Part shown: positions 43,081-51,806 of the stretch, piece by piece | Numbering within the stretch: position 1 is the first letter of the stretch | Layout of the letters: each line of letters opens with the position of its first letter | NCBI GenBank assembly: GCA_903844385.1 | Contig: CAIMTJ010000042.1 | Coordinates: forward strand, 39,095-103,094 | Direction of reading: 5' to 3' | DNA from: an uncultured Burkholderiales bacterium | GTDB taxonomy: Bacteria > Pseudomonadota > Gammaproteobacteria > Burkholderiales > Burkholderiaceae_C | DNA length: 64,000 nucleotides | Translations under genes and position numbers: made by a program | Notes under the pieces: model-generated | The model's input: only the letters and a program-made list of their open reading frames with translations | Told to the model about the DNA's origin: nothing | Database searches by the model: none

Positions 43081-43989
43081 TCAAGCCTCGACTTTAGCGC
43101 TGATGGGGGGCTTGGGCAGATAGGCCACACCGGGCTCGACTTCAAAGACAAAATCCAAACTCCACCAGTTGCTGCCTTCGACCCCATTGGGCTCGGTCTC
43201 ACCTTCGTGCCAAACATATTGACCAATCAACGCCTGGGTCACGCCAAACTGGACATCGGTTTCCAAGTAAGGATCATCGCTGGAATAGACCTGAGAGAAC
43301 TGCGTCTTAAAGCCCTCTTTGAAGATCAAAAAATGCAAATGCGCCGGGCGCATGTTGTGGCGTCCCAATTGGGACAGCACCTCGCCCACCAAGCCATTGA
43401 TCGGAATGGGGTAGCCTGCAGGCTTGATGGTTTGAAAAGCGATGTGGCCTTCGCTATCGGTCTCAAAGCGTCCACGCAGATTCATCTCGGCTTGTGAGGC
43501 GTCTTGATTTTCATAAAATCCCTTGCTCGATGAATGCCACACATCGACCATGGCATGCGACACTGGTTGACCCTGAAGATCCCTGACCCAGGCATTCACA
43601 TACAACGTCTCACCCGGTGTGGTAGAGCGCACGATCGACTCGCCGCTGGCGGTGAGGGGCGAGTCTTGCCGCCAAAACGGTCCCATTAAATTGGCTGTGG
43701 TCGCTCGCTTGCCCCCTTCTCCGTTATTGCTCAAACACACCAAGGCCGACACACCCAGTGAGCCCGCCATCAAAGTCACCTCATTGTGTGAGGCACTGCT
43801 TTGTTGGCCCAACTTGGCAATGAGCCCACAGGCTTGGTGAAACTCAGCTTCTGTGAGTGCCACATCGCTCACAAAGGCATGCAAATGTTTGACCAAGCCC
43901 ACCATGATCTCACGGGTTCTGGGATCCTCTGTTTTGGCCATTTGCTCCAATACATAATGGGTAAGTTCTTGCGGTTTGTTGATAAACAT
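43081..43989 (-). CDS. Intradiol ring-cleavage dioxygenase (hydroxyquinol/catechol 1,2-dioxygenase type)
   Basis: 302 residues from ATG 43989 (MFINKPQELTHYVLEQMAKTEDPRTREIMVGLVKHLHAFV). The N-terminal helical dimerisation domain is followed by the catalytic beta-sandwich. The iron ligands are recognisable as Tyr in SSSKGFYENQD, Tyr in PAGYPIPI and two His in MRPAHLHF. The N-terminal pattern is closest to hydroxyquinol 1,2-dioxygenases, but catechol or chlorocatechol activity cannot be excluded. It diverges from the amidohydrolase/decarboxylase gene and is followed by a peroxiredoxin gene. Confidence 0.88.
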   Translation of the reverse strand: MFINKPQELTHYVLEQMAKTEDPRTREIMVGLVKHLHAFVSDVALTEAEFHQACGLIAKLGQQSSASHNEVTLMAGSLGVSALVCLSNNGEGGKRATTANLMGPFWRQDSPLTASGESIVRSTTPGETLYVNAWVRDLQGQPVSHAMVDVWHSSSKGFYENQDASQAEMNLRGRFETDSEGHIAFQTIKPAGYPIPINGLVGEVLSQLGRHNMRPAHLHFLIFKEGFKTQFSQVYSSDDPYLETDVQFGVTQALIGQYVWHEGETEPNGVEGSNWWSLDFVFEVEPGVAYLPKPPISAKVEA

Positions 43990-44272
43990 GGTTGAGTCCG
44001 TGAGGCCAATTAAAACATCCAATTCGTTGTGCCCTAGTGTGCCCTATTTCATGTTCCCTCACCTTCAAAACGGTCAAAGTGATTAGGGTAACCAAGGGTT
44101 TTTCCTAGGTTCAATGTATGAGATGATTTTAGCTTGAGCTGTGCAGTTCGAAACAAAACGCCTGCACGGCGATTGAACGATCACCCCACACCCATTGCGC
44201 CAACAATAGGCTCACTGAAGCGCCACCAACCTCGGGCCATTTGAAATGGTCCACGCCTTGAAAGTTTGAATT

Positions 44273-45304
44273 TTGAACACCCCAAAAATTGACATTTACA
44301 ACCACGTGATGCCACCGAGCTATGTCGAGCTTGTCAAAAAACACGGCCGCGACCAAGGCATGATCAAACGCATGAGCAACTTGCGCATGCTCTGGGACAT
44401 GCCTGCTCGGGTTGAAATGCTCAAACAGTTCCCCGATGTGCAACAAATCATCTCACTGGCTGTTCCTTCACCAGAGATGATGGGCACACCTGACGAGTCC
44501 CCCGCCTATGCCCGTGTGGCCAATGAAGGTATGGCTGCGATTTGTCGTGAGTGGCCGCAGCAATTCCCCACTTTCGTCGCCTCTTTGCCCATGAACAACC
44601 CGCAAGCGGCCCTTCAAGAAATGGATCATGCCATTGAAGTTCTGGGCGCCAAAGGCATCCAAGTGCTCTCGCATGCCAGTGGCAAAGCCTTGGATCACCC
44701 CGAGATTTTCCCCATTTTTGAGCGCATCACCAACCACCACCATCTGCCCGTGTGGATGCACCCCACACGACCCGGTCATAAGGCCGATTACGACACCGAA
44801 GATCGCTCTAAGTACGAAATCTGGCAAGTCTTGGGCTGGCCTTTCGAGACCAGTGTTGCCATGTCACGCATGGTGTTTTCTGGGCTATTTGACCGCTTGC
44901 CTGAGCTCAAACTCATCACTCACCACTGTGGCGGCATGCTGCCTTATTTCGAGGGTCGCGCCGAGACCTTGTGGGCGCAATTGGGCTCAAGAAGTGCCGA
45001 TGGCAGTGAGGATCACGTCTTGGCCAGCTTGAAAAAGAAACCCATGGAATATTTCAAGATGTTTTATGGCGACACGGTCCTTGGTGGTTCGTCCTCGGCC
45101 TTGCGTTGTGGCTTGGATTTCTTTGGCCCAGAGCATGTGGTCTTTGCCAGCGACTGCCCCTTTGACCCTGAAGAGGGACCCATGTTTATTCGTGAAGGAA
45201 TCCGCTCCATTGAAACCCTCAATCTGGGGGCGGAAGACGCGAGAAGGATTTACTTTGGCAATGCCTTCAAGTTGCTGGGCTGGGACAAAGACGCGAAACC
45301 ATGA
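44273..45304 (+). CDS. Amidohydrolase-family (ACMSD-like) decarboxylase/hydrolase with TTG start
   Basis: 343 residues. An in-frame stop lies 6 nt upstream, so the earliest start is TTG at 44273 (MNTPKIDIYNHVMPPSYVEL), which restores the conserved first strand; the first ATG would delete it. Metal ligands of the ACMSD superfamily are His11, His163 (WMHPTRP), His217 (THHCGG) and Asp294 (FASDCPFDPEEGP). The first residue of the usual HxH is Tyr9 instead. The family includes aminocarboxymuconate-semialdehyde and benzoate-type decarboxylases. It overlaps or nearly abuts a Bug gene and is divergent from the intradiol dioxygenase. A role in decarboxylating an aromatic acid or ring-cleavage product is inferred. 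Confidence 0.85.
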   Translation: MNTPKIDIYNHVMPPSYVELVKKHGRDQGMIKRMSNLRMLWDMPARVEMLKQFPDVQQIISLAVPSPEMMGTPDESPAYARVANEGMAAICREWPQQFPTFVASLPMNNPQAALQEMDHAIEVLGAKGIQVLSHASGKALDHPEIFPIFERITNHHHLPVWMHPTRPGHKADYDTEDRSKYEIWQVLGWPFETSVAMSRMVFSGLFDRLPELKLITHHCGGMLPYFEGRAETLWAQLGSRSADGSEDHVLASLKKKPMEYFKMFYGDTVLGGSSSALRCGLDFFGPEHVVFASDCPFDPEEGPMFIREGIRSIETLNLGAEDARRIYFGNAFKLLGWDKDAKP

Positions 45305-45360
45305 CAGCCCCATGCCCTGGATCAGCGCTCCATGGCCATAGACTATCCCTTTCAACTTCA

Positions 45361-46356
45361 ATGCCCAACATCATGAAACTTTGCTCTTACCGATTTTTTG
45401 CGGCCCCATTGGGTGCCTTACTCCTGAGCTTGGGCCTGTTGCAAGCCGCATGGGGAGCTTACCCTGAGCGTGTGGTCTCCTTGGTGGTGCCCTTCACCGC
45501 TGGATCTGGCAGTGATATCCTTGCTCGCATCATCAGCCCTCGACTCTCTGAGCTCTGGCACCAAGCCGTGATCGTTGACAATCGACCCGGCGCGAGTGGC
45601 AACATCGGTGCCGATTTCGTGGCCAAATCCTCCCCCGATGGACACAATTTGCTCATGGCCATCAACACCCTCACCATGGCGCCGAATTTGTACAAAAAGC
45701 CAGGCTTTGATCCCGTCGCTGATTTTTCACCAGTGATGAAACTGACGGTCGCCAATTTCGCCATCGTCACCAACCCCGTGCTGGCACCCAACGATTTAAA
45801 AGGCCTCATCCAGTGGCTCAAGGCCCACCCCAATCAGTACAACTACGGCTCACCCGGCAACGGCACACCGCATCACCTGGCCATGGAGCTGATGAAGCTG
45901 CAACTGGGCTTGGAGTTGCTTCACGTGCCCTACAAGGGGATCAGTGGAGCCACCACCGATTTGCTGGGTGGGCAAGTACAGTTGATGTTTGCCAGTGTGC
46001 ACTCGATGTTGCCTCACGTCAAAGCTGGCAAACTCAAAATGATTGCGGTGACTGGCGCCACCCGTGGACCTTTGCTGCCCAATGTGGGGACCTTCAAAGA
46101 ACAAGGCGTGGATTTTATGGACGCAGTGGATGCTTGGTACGCGATGTTTGCGCCCCCCAAAACGCCTCCAGAGATCATCAATAAATTGATCAAAGATGTC
46201 ACGACCGTGCTCAACATACCCGAGGTCAAAGAGCAATTGAGCGCTCAAGGTCTCACCATTCAGATGAGTACGCCCGAGCAACTCGGACAGTTGGTGGCCA
46301 ACGACACCGCACGCTGGAAAAAAACCATTGCTGACGCACACATCACCGCCGATTGA
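45361..46356 (+). CDS. Bug/TctC-family periplasmic substrate-binding protein
   Basis: 331 residues from ATG 45361 (MPNIMKLCSYRFFAAPLGALLLSLGLLQAAWGAYPERV); ATG 45373 is equally good, and ATG 45301 overlaps the previous stop (ATGA) but would give a 20-residue extension before the signal peptide. Family blocks are VVSLVVPFTAGSGSDILAR, IVDNRPGASGNIGADFVA, LLHVPYKGISGATTDLLGGQVQ and WYAMFAPPKTPPEI. It is in an operon with the amidohydrolase, suggesting that the bound ligand feeds that enzyme (inference). A strong terminator follows. Confidence 0.9.
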   Translation: MPNIMKLCSYRFFAAPLGALLLSLGLLQAAWGAYPERVVSLVVPFTAGSGSDILARIISPRLSELWHQAVIVDNRPGASGNIGADFVAKSSPDGHNLLMAINTLTMAPNLYKKPGFDPVADFSPVMKLTVANFAIVTNPVLAPNDLKGLIQWLKAHPNQYNYGSPGNGTPHHLAMELMKLQLGLELLHVPYKGISGATTDLLGGQVQLMFASVHSMLPHVKAGKLKMIAVTGATRGPLLPNVGTFKEQGVDFMDAVDAWYAMFAPPKTPPEIINKLIKDVTTVLNIPEVKEQLSAQGLTIQMSTPEQLGQLVANDTARWKKTIADAHITAD

Positions 46357-46694
46357 ATGGTCGTGAATGAGGCTGGAATGGGTGCCTGTAGCAAGGCTTG
46401 CTGATGGGCACTTTTTTCTGTTGAGATCGGGGTTAACCCTGATTTTAAAACTCGTTTTTTATCAGGAATGGAAACTATCATCGCCTAAGCACAAGGGCTT
46501 TGACAAAAAACAAGCTTTGAGTGCAAAACAACAGCACTGAGGTATTTTTTTAATTAAGATGTCGAAACGATGGGTTGACGCTATCTGCTGGCGACCTTCG
46601 CCATCGCCTCGGTTTGTTGTTGGCGAGGGTCTCAATAGATCCGGATCCATTCACGAAGAAAAAACTGCCATTTGCAAAAAAAGGAAGACAAGAC
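46357..46694. other. Intergenic region upstream of the Liv-type transporter
   Basis: About 340 bp holding a terminator (46382-46417), a perfect GGGTTAACCC palindrome (46430-46439) and a TTGACA hexamer near 46500 without a convincing -10 box. The palindrome may be an operator for the transporter operon. No gene is seen. Confidence 0.5.
46382..46417 (+). terminator. Rho-independent terminator after the Bug gene
   Basis: GTGCC-TGT-AGCAAG-G-CTTGCT-GATG-GGCAC forms a two-part hairpin followed by TTTTTT, 26 bp after the Bug stop. Good stem and T-run. Confidence 0.75.
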
Positions 46695-47918
46695 ATGAAA
46701 CCCATTTTCAAATTAACCGTTCTCGCCGCTCTCATGGCAACTGCAGGCTTGGCCTGGTCTGAAGACACCATCAAAATTGGTGTGAGCGGCCCATTCACTG
46801 GCGGCTCCTCCTCCATGGGTGTGAGTATGCGAGATGGTGTGCGATTGGCCACCAAAGAGATCAACAAAGCGGGCGGGGTGTTGGGTAAAAAAATTGAACT
46901 CATCGAGCGAGATGATGAGGCCAAGAATGAGCGTGGCGTTCAAATTGCACAAGAGCTCATCAACAAAGAGCACGTGGTGGCGGATTTAGGGTTTATCAAT
47001 ACGGGTGTCGCCCAAGCAGCGCAGCGTTTTTATCAAGAAGCGAAGATTCCTGTTTTTAACAACGTCGCCACTGGATCGATCCTGACCAAACAATTTTTGG
47101 CTCCCGAATTCACCGAGAACTATATTTTTAGAAATGCGGCCAACGACAGCATCCAAGCCCCCATGATTGTGGAAGAAGCGGTGGTTCGTCGTGGCTTTAA
47201 GAAAGTCGCCATATTGGCCGACTCCACCAACTATGGCCAACTCGGTCTGGCAGATTTGGAAAAAGCGCTGGCCACTAAAAACATCAAGGCTGTGGCCACT
47301 GAGAAATTCAATATCAAAGACATTGATATGACTGCGCAATTACTCAAAGCCAAAGAAGCCGGTGCTGAAGTGATTTTGACCTACGGCATTGGACCAGAGC
47401 TGGCACAAATTGCCAATGGCATGACCAAATTGGGCTGGAAAGTACCCATGATTGGCAGCTGGACTCTCTCCATGGCCAACTTCATTGACAATGCGGGTCA
47501 AGGCGGTCAAGGCGCACGCATGCCACAAACCTTTATCCAAGAGCCCAACACGATCAAACGAAAAGCATTCATTGATGCTTACCTCAAAGAGTTCAAGCCC
47601 AAAAATAATCGCATTGATTCCCCCGTATCTGCTGCCCAAGCATATGACTCCGTTTATCTCTTGGCTGCAGCCATCAAACAAGCGGGATCTACCGATGGCG
47701 TGAAGATCCGCGAAGCTCTTGAAAATCTTCAAACCAAGGTTGAAGGCGTCGTGATGGTTTATGACCACCCCTTCACCAAAGACGATCATGAAGCCATCAC
47801 CGCCAACATTCCCGTTTATGGTGAAGTCAAATCTGGCAAAGTGGTGTACGCCTATGAAGAAGATCGCCTCAAAGGCTCTGACCTGAAGTCCAAAGACAGC
47901 AAAGCCAAAGTCAAGTAA
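46695..47918 (+). CDS. ABC transporter substrate-binding protein, branched-chain amino acid type (LivJ/K-like)
   Basis: 407 residues from ATG 46695 (MKPIFKLTVLAALMATAGLAWSEDTIKIGVSG), with AAGGAAG upstream; the track start 40 codons earlier is not supported. The signal peptide ends near AWS. The periplasmic-binding type I fold is clear (IGVSGPFTGGSSSMGVSMRDGVRLATKEINKAGGVLGKKIELIERDDE, and VPMIGSWTLSMANFID). It is transcribed with livH, livM-livG and livF. In this aromatic-rich neighbourhood the ligand may be an aromatic or dicarboxylic acid rather than an amino acid (inference). A strong terminator follows, so the binding protein may be made in excess. Confidence 0.9.
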   Translation: MKPIFKLTVLAALMATAGLAWSEDTIKIGVSGPFTGGSSSMGVSMRDGVRLATKEINKAGGVLGKKIELIERDDEAKNERGVQIAQELINKEHVVADLGFINTGVAQAAQRFYQEAKIPVFNNVATGSILTKQFLAPEFTENYIFRNAANDSIQAPMIVEEAVVRRGFKKVAILADSTNYGQLGLADLEKALATKNIKAVATEKFNIKDIDMTAQLLKAKEAGAEVILTYGIGPELAQIANGMTKLGWKVPMIGSWTLSMANFIDNAGQGGQGARMPQTFIQEPNTIKRKAFIDAYLKEFKPKNNRIDSPVSAAQAYDSVYLLAAAIKQAGSTDGVKIREALENLQTKVEGVVMVYDHPFTKDDHEAITANIPVYGEVKSGKVVYAYEEDRLKGSDLKSKDSKAKVK

Positions 47919-47939
47919 CGCTGAGAGAAGACTTTGCTC

Positions 47940-47972
47940 ACCGTGCTGTACAACTCAGCACGGTTTTTTTTT
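47940..47972 (+). terminator. Rho-independent terminator/attenuator between binding protein and livH
   Basis: ACCGTGCTG-TACAACT-CAGCACGGT followed by nine T residues. It lies 22 bp after the binding-protein stop and before livH, so it likely reduces read-through into the membrane and ATPase genes. Confidence 0.88.
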
Positions 47973-48031
47973 ATGTAAGATCTTCCTCGACGCTGAACAC
48001 CACAAGCCCCAAAGCCTAAAGCCAACCATCT

Positions 48032-48910
48032 ATGGACATTCTTTTACAACTCATCTACAGCGGCATTGCCTTGGGCATGATTTATGCCGTCATTGCTTTT
48101 GGCTACCAATTGACATTTGCCACTTCAGACACCTTGAATTTTGGCCAAGGAGAGGCCTTGATGCTCGGCGCCTTGGTGGGGCTGTCCTTGGTTGACACGG
48201 GAGGCATGAATTATTGGCTCGCGATTCCAGTGGTAGGTGTATTTGGACTTTTTCAAGGGGCTTTGGTTGAACGCGTGGGAGTAAGACCTGCGATCAAACT
48301 CAAGAGCGAATTTGGTTGGATCATGTCGACCATTGCACTGGGAATCATTTTCAAAAATGTGGCCGAAAATATTTGGGGGCGCGATGACTTGCGCTTTCCA
48401 TCCCCCTTGGACGAGTCTCCCATCAAGCTCTTTGGCGCCAATGTTTTGCCCATGGAACTCTTGGTGATTGGCGGAGCCTTGCTGATGATGGTGTTGGTTG
48501 AATTTTTTAATCGAAAAACCATTTTTGGTAAAGCTGTGGTCGCCACCTTCAATGACCGCGAAGCTGCTCGATTGATGGGTATCAACACGTCAATGGTCAT
48601 TACTTTTTCTTATGCCTTGTCATCCATGACCGCTGCTTTTGCTGGTATTTTGGTGGCCCCTCTCACGCTCACTGGAGCAACCATGGGCTCAGTGCTAGGG
48701 CTCAAAGCTTTTGCGGTGGCCATCATCGGCGGACTCACCAGTGGACTGGGCATCGTGGTGGGGGGCATTCTTTTAGGTGTCGCAGAGACCACCACTGGCT
48801 TTTATATCTCCACAGGCTACAAAGACGTCCCTGGGTTGGTCTTACTTTTATTGGTGCTGGCGGTCAGACCTGCTGGTCTTTTTGGTAAATCAGCGATTAA
48901 AAAAGTATAA
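48032..48910 (+). CDS. livH: Branched-chain amino acid-type ABC permease, LivH
   Basis: 292 residues, about eight membrane helices, opening MDILLQLIYSGIALGMIYAVIAFGYQLTFATSDTLNFGQGEALMLGAL, the standard LivH start. The conserved loop is RAIDPD-like in form: FGKAVVATFNDREAARLMGINT. ITFSYALSSMTAAFAGILVAPL and GGLTSGLGIVVGGILLGVAETTTG are further family blocks. It pairs with the LivM part of the next gene, 2 nt downstream of its stop, to form the permease. Confidence 0.93.
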   Translation: MDILLQLIYSGIALGMIYAVIAFGYQLTFATSDTLNFGQGEALMLGALVGLSLVDTGGMNYWLAIPVVGVFGLFQGALVERVGVRPAIKLKSEFGWIMSTIALGIIFKNVAENIWGRDDLRFPSPLDESPIKLFGANVLPMELLVIGGALLMMVLVEFFNRKTIFGKAVVATFNDREAARLMGINTSMVITFSYALSSMTAAFAGILVAPLTLTGATMGSVLGLKAFAVAIIGGLTSGLGIVVGGILLGVAETTTGFYISTGYKDVPGLVLLLLVLAVRPAGLFGKSAIKKV

Positions 48911-48912
48911 CC

Positions 48913-50901
48913 ATGCGTCAACACACTTCTATTTGGGCTGTTGTGATCTGGGCCTTGGCAGTTTTAATTCCCTTGGCCATTCATAACCCGTATTACATTC
49001 ACTTGATCGAGACGATCATGATCTATTCGATCTTGCTCTTTGGCCTGGACATCGTGGTGGGCTACACAGGACAAGTTTCCCTTGGACACGCGGGCCTTTT
49101 TGGCATTGGCGCCTACACCGCCGGTGTCATGTTCATGAAGTTGTCAGCGAGCGTGTGGTTTATTTTGCCAACCAGCATTGCTGTGACCGCCGTATTTGGT
49201 GCAATCTTGGCTCTGCCGGCTTTGCGAGTTTCGGGTCCATATTTGGCCATGGTGACCTTGGCATTTGGCACCATCATTCAGATCTTGATCAATGAGATGA
49301 CTTTTTTGACCGAAGGACCATTGGGTATCAAAATCACCAAACCCATGATTTGGGGTGAGAAATTGTCTGAGCGAGAGTTCTATTGGTTGGTCTGCGTCAT
49401 GCTGGGGCTGGCTTTAATTTTTGTTCACCGTGTTTTGCAATCCCACTTGGGTCGCGCATTTGAAGCGCTCAAGGGATCCCCTATCGCATCGGACTGCATG
49501 GGTGTCTCGGTCTATCGATACAAGGTGTATGCATTTGTAATGAGCGCTGGCTTGGCAGGTTTGGCGGGGAGTTTGTACGCTTACTCAGAGCAATACATTT
49601 CGCCCAATACCTATAACTTTGAGCTCACCGTGCTGTTTTTACTCGCCATCATCATGGGCGGGCGCAAAACCAGAAGTGGCGCCATCATTGGCGCCACCAT
49701 CATTGTGATGCTGCCCAAACTACTCGATGATATTGAGCTCTTTCGCTGGGTCGCTAGCACTGCGGCCGTGGCGATTGCGCTGGGAGCTGTTTGGGGGCTT
49801 CACAAAAAATGGACCACCCCCAAAGCGGTGGCCATTCCAGTGGTGGGAACCTTGGCATTGGCTAGTTTTTCCTACCAGTTGGAAAATATGACCGATTGGA
49901 GATTGAGTATTTTTGGATTAATGATCTTGTTTGTGGTTTACTACTTACAAGACGGCATTGTTGGGTTCCTTTCCAAATTGAACCGTTTGGGTCAAAGCGA
50001 GGTGCTCGAGCTCAACAAAGAACCCACACTTCCAACTTTAGTGGCCCATGCAAGCCAATCCCAAGCTCATGAAATCCGTCCATCACTTGCATCACATCAA
50101 ACGCCTGTTGTCGCTGCAGAGCACTCAGATCCGGTCATTTTGAACGCTCAATCCGTTTTGATGCAGTTTGGCGGACTCAAAGCCATCAACGATGTGAACT
50201 TGGTGATCAAACGTGGCGACATTCACGGCCTCATCGGTCCCAATGGTTCAGGCAAGAGCACGATGATGAACGTGCTCACCGGTATCTATCACCCCACTGC
50301 AGGTGACATCCAATTCAATGGCAAAACTGTGGTTGGTCGCACCAGTTCTGACATTGCCTTGTCTGGCATTGCGCGAACATTTCAAAACGTTCAACTCTTT
50401 GGTGACATGACCGTGCTGCAAAATGTCTTGGTGGGATTGCACCACACCTTTGCGAGTCCTTTGTGGAATGTCGCACTCCACATCCCTTCTTATCTCAAAG
50501 AGGAGTTGCATGCCCATGAGCGTGCTCACTCTTTACTGAAATTTGTGGGACTTGATGCATTGTGCGATGAGCTTGCCCACAATTTGCCTTATGGCAAACA
50601 ACGCTTGTTGGAAATTGCCAGAGCCTTGGCATTGGATCCCGAGTTGCTGCTGCTCGATGAGCCCGCTGCTGGCCTCACGGCTCCTGATATCAAGGAGCTC
50701 ATTACATATATCCGAAAAATCCGCGACAACGGTGTCACTGTTATTTTGATTGAACACCACATGGATGTGGTGATGAGCATTTGCGACACTGTCTCAGTGC
50801 TAGATTTTGGTCAAAAGATTGCCGAAGGCAAACCCGCTGCAGTGCAGTCCGATGAGAAGGTCATCACCGCCTACCTCGGTGGCTCCACCATCACGACCTA
50901 A
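48913..50901 (+). CDS. livM: LivM-LivG fusion: ABC permease joined to ATP-binding domain
   Basis: 662 residues. Residues 1-360 are a LivM-type permease (LLFGLDIVVGYTGQVSLGHAGLFGIGAYTAGV, ALPALRVSGPYLAMVTLAFGTIIQILINE, GRAFEALKGSPIASDCMGVS). A hydrophilic linker of about 50 residues follows (SQSQAHEIRPSLASHQTP). From about 412 comes a LivG ATPase with Walker A GPNGSGKST (about 440), ALSGIARTFQNVQLFGDMTVLQNV, the signature LPYGKQRLLEIARALALDP and Walker B LLLLDEPAAGLTAPD. No frameshift separates them, so this is a real fusion. It needs LivH and LivF to complete the transporter. Confidence 0.93.
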   Translation: MRQHTSIWAVVIWALAVLIPLAIHNPYYIHLIETIMIYSILLFGLDIVVGYTGQVSLGHAGLFGIGAYTAGVMFMKLSASVWFILPTSIAVTAVFGAILALPALRVSGPYLAMVTLAFGTIIQILINEMTFLTEGPLGIKITKPMIWGEKLSEREFYWLVCVMLGLALIFVHRVLQSHLGRAFEALKGSPIASDCMGVSVYRYKVYAFVMSAGLAGLAGSLYAYSEQYISPNTYNFELTVLFLLAIIMGGRKTRSGAIIGATIIVMLPKLLDDIELFRWVASTAAVAIALGAVWGLHKKWTTPKAVAIPVVGTLALASFSYQLENMTDWRLSIFGLMILFVVYYLQDGIVGFLSKLNRLGQSEVLELNKEPTLPTLVAHASQSQAHEIRPSLASHQTPVVAAEHSDPVILNAQSVLMQFGGLKAINDVNLVIKRGDIHGLIGPNGSGKSTMMNVLTGIYHPTAGDIQFNGKTVVGRTSSDIALSGIARTFQNVQLFGDMTVLQNVLVGLHHTFASPLWNVALHIPSYLKEELHAHERAHSLLKFVGLDALCDELAHNLPYGKQRLLEIARALALDPELLLLDEPAAGLTAPDIKELITYIRKIRDNGVTVILIEHHMDVVMSICDTVSVLDFGQKIAEGKPAAVQSDEKVITAYLGGSTITT

Positions 50902-50941
50902 GGTATTGTCCAATGACCATGACACATTGCGAAAGAACAGC

Positions 50942-51670
50942 ATGTTAAAGATCGATCAACTCGAAGCCGGGTACGGTAAAGTTCATGTCTTGCACAGCAT
51001 CTCCTTGCACGTACCCAAAGGACAAGTGGTCACCTTGATTGGCTCCAATGGTGCGGGTAAAACCACCACCATGCGAGCCATCAGTGGCATGATCAAACCC
51101 ACAGCGGGTGCGATCACACTCAATGGGCAAGAGATCCATGGTATGGAATCCAACCAAATTGCCAAACTCGGCATTGCCCACTCGCCAGAAGGCAGGCGTG
51201 TGTTTGCCACCATGAGTGTGACGGACAATTTACTGTTGGGCGCGTTTCCACGCCTCACCGGCGCTCGCCCCAAGGGAGACGTGAGTGCGGATTTGGAGAA
51301 AGCCATGGAACTGTTTCCGCGCTTAAAAGAGCGACGACAACAAATCGCCGGAACGCTATCGGGGGGTGAGCAACAAATGCTGGCCATGGCACGCGCTGTG
51401 ATGCTCAACCCAGACGTGATCTTGCTTGATGAACCTTCGATGGGATTGGCCCCTATTTTGGTCGAAGAGGTCTTTAAAATCATTGCCCGCTTAAAGCAAG
51501 AGGGCATGACCATGCTCTTGGTCGAGCAGTTTGCCGCCGCTGCGCTCAATGTCGCCGACTATGGTTATGTCCTAGAAAACGGACGCATCTCTGTGCATGG
51601 ACCGGCACACCAACTCAAGAATGATCCAGCCGTCGTCGCATCCTATTTAGGTGGTGCAGGCTCGCATTGA
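50942..51670 (+). CDS. livF: Branched-chain amino acid-type ABC ATPase, LivF
   Basis: 242 residues from ATG 50942 (MLKIDQLEAGYGKVHVLHSISLHVPKGQ); the 287-residue track ORF starts inside livM-livG. Walker A is GSNGAGKTT, LivF-type blocks are IAHSPEGRRVFATMSVTDNLLLGAF, the signature is LSGGEQQMLAMARAVMLNP and Walker B is VILLDEPSMGLAP. It follows the fusion gene by 40 bp and completes the ATPase dimer with the fused LivG domain. Confidence 0.93.
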   Translation: MLKIDQLEAGYGKVHVLHSISLHVPKGQVVTLIGSNGAGKTTTMRAISGMIKPTAGAITLNGQEIHGMESNQIAKLGIAHSPEGRRVFATMSVTDNLLLGAFPRLTGARPKGDVSADLEKAMELFPRLKERRQQIAGTLSGGEQQMLAMARAVMLNPDVILLDEPSMGLAPILVEEVFKIIARLKQEGMTMLLVEQFAAAALNVADYGYVLENGRISVHGPAHQLKNDPAVVASYLGGAGSH

Positions 51671-51806
51671 GTATGGCCTTGAGCTTTGGATGTTGACGCT
51701 TTGCTCTAAGCTCATTGATCAAAAAGCTGCGCGAGTTCGTGCACTGAGGCATCTCATGATGGGCAGTGCCCGAGTCGCTTTTGGACACAACCCTCAGGAT
51801 TGAACC

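Noticed and set aside
37138-46444. Shared 12-mer TTAACCCTGATT upstream of marR (37138) and upstream of the Liv operon (46433)
   Set aside because: Pairs of identical 12-mers are expected by chance many times in 64 kb; no symmetry supports a common operator.
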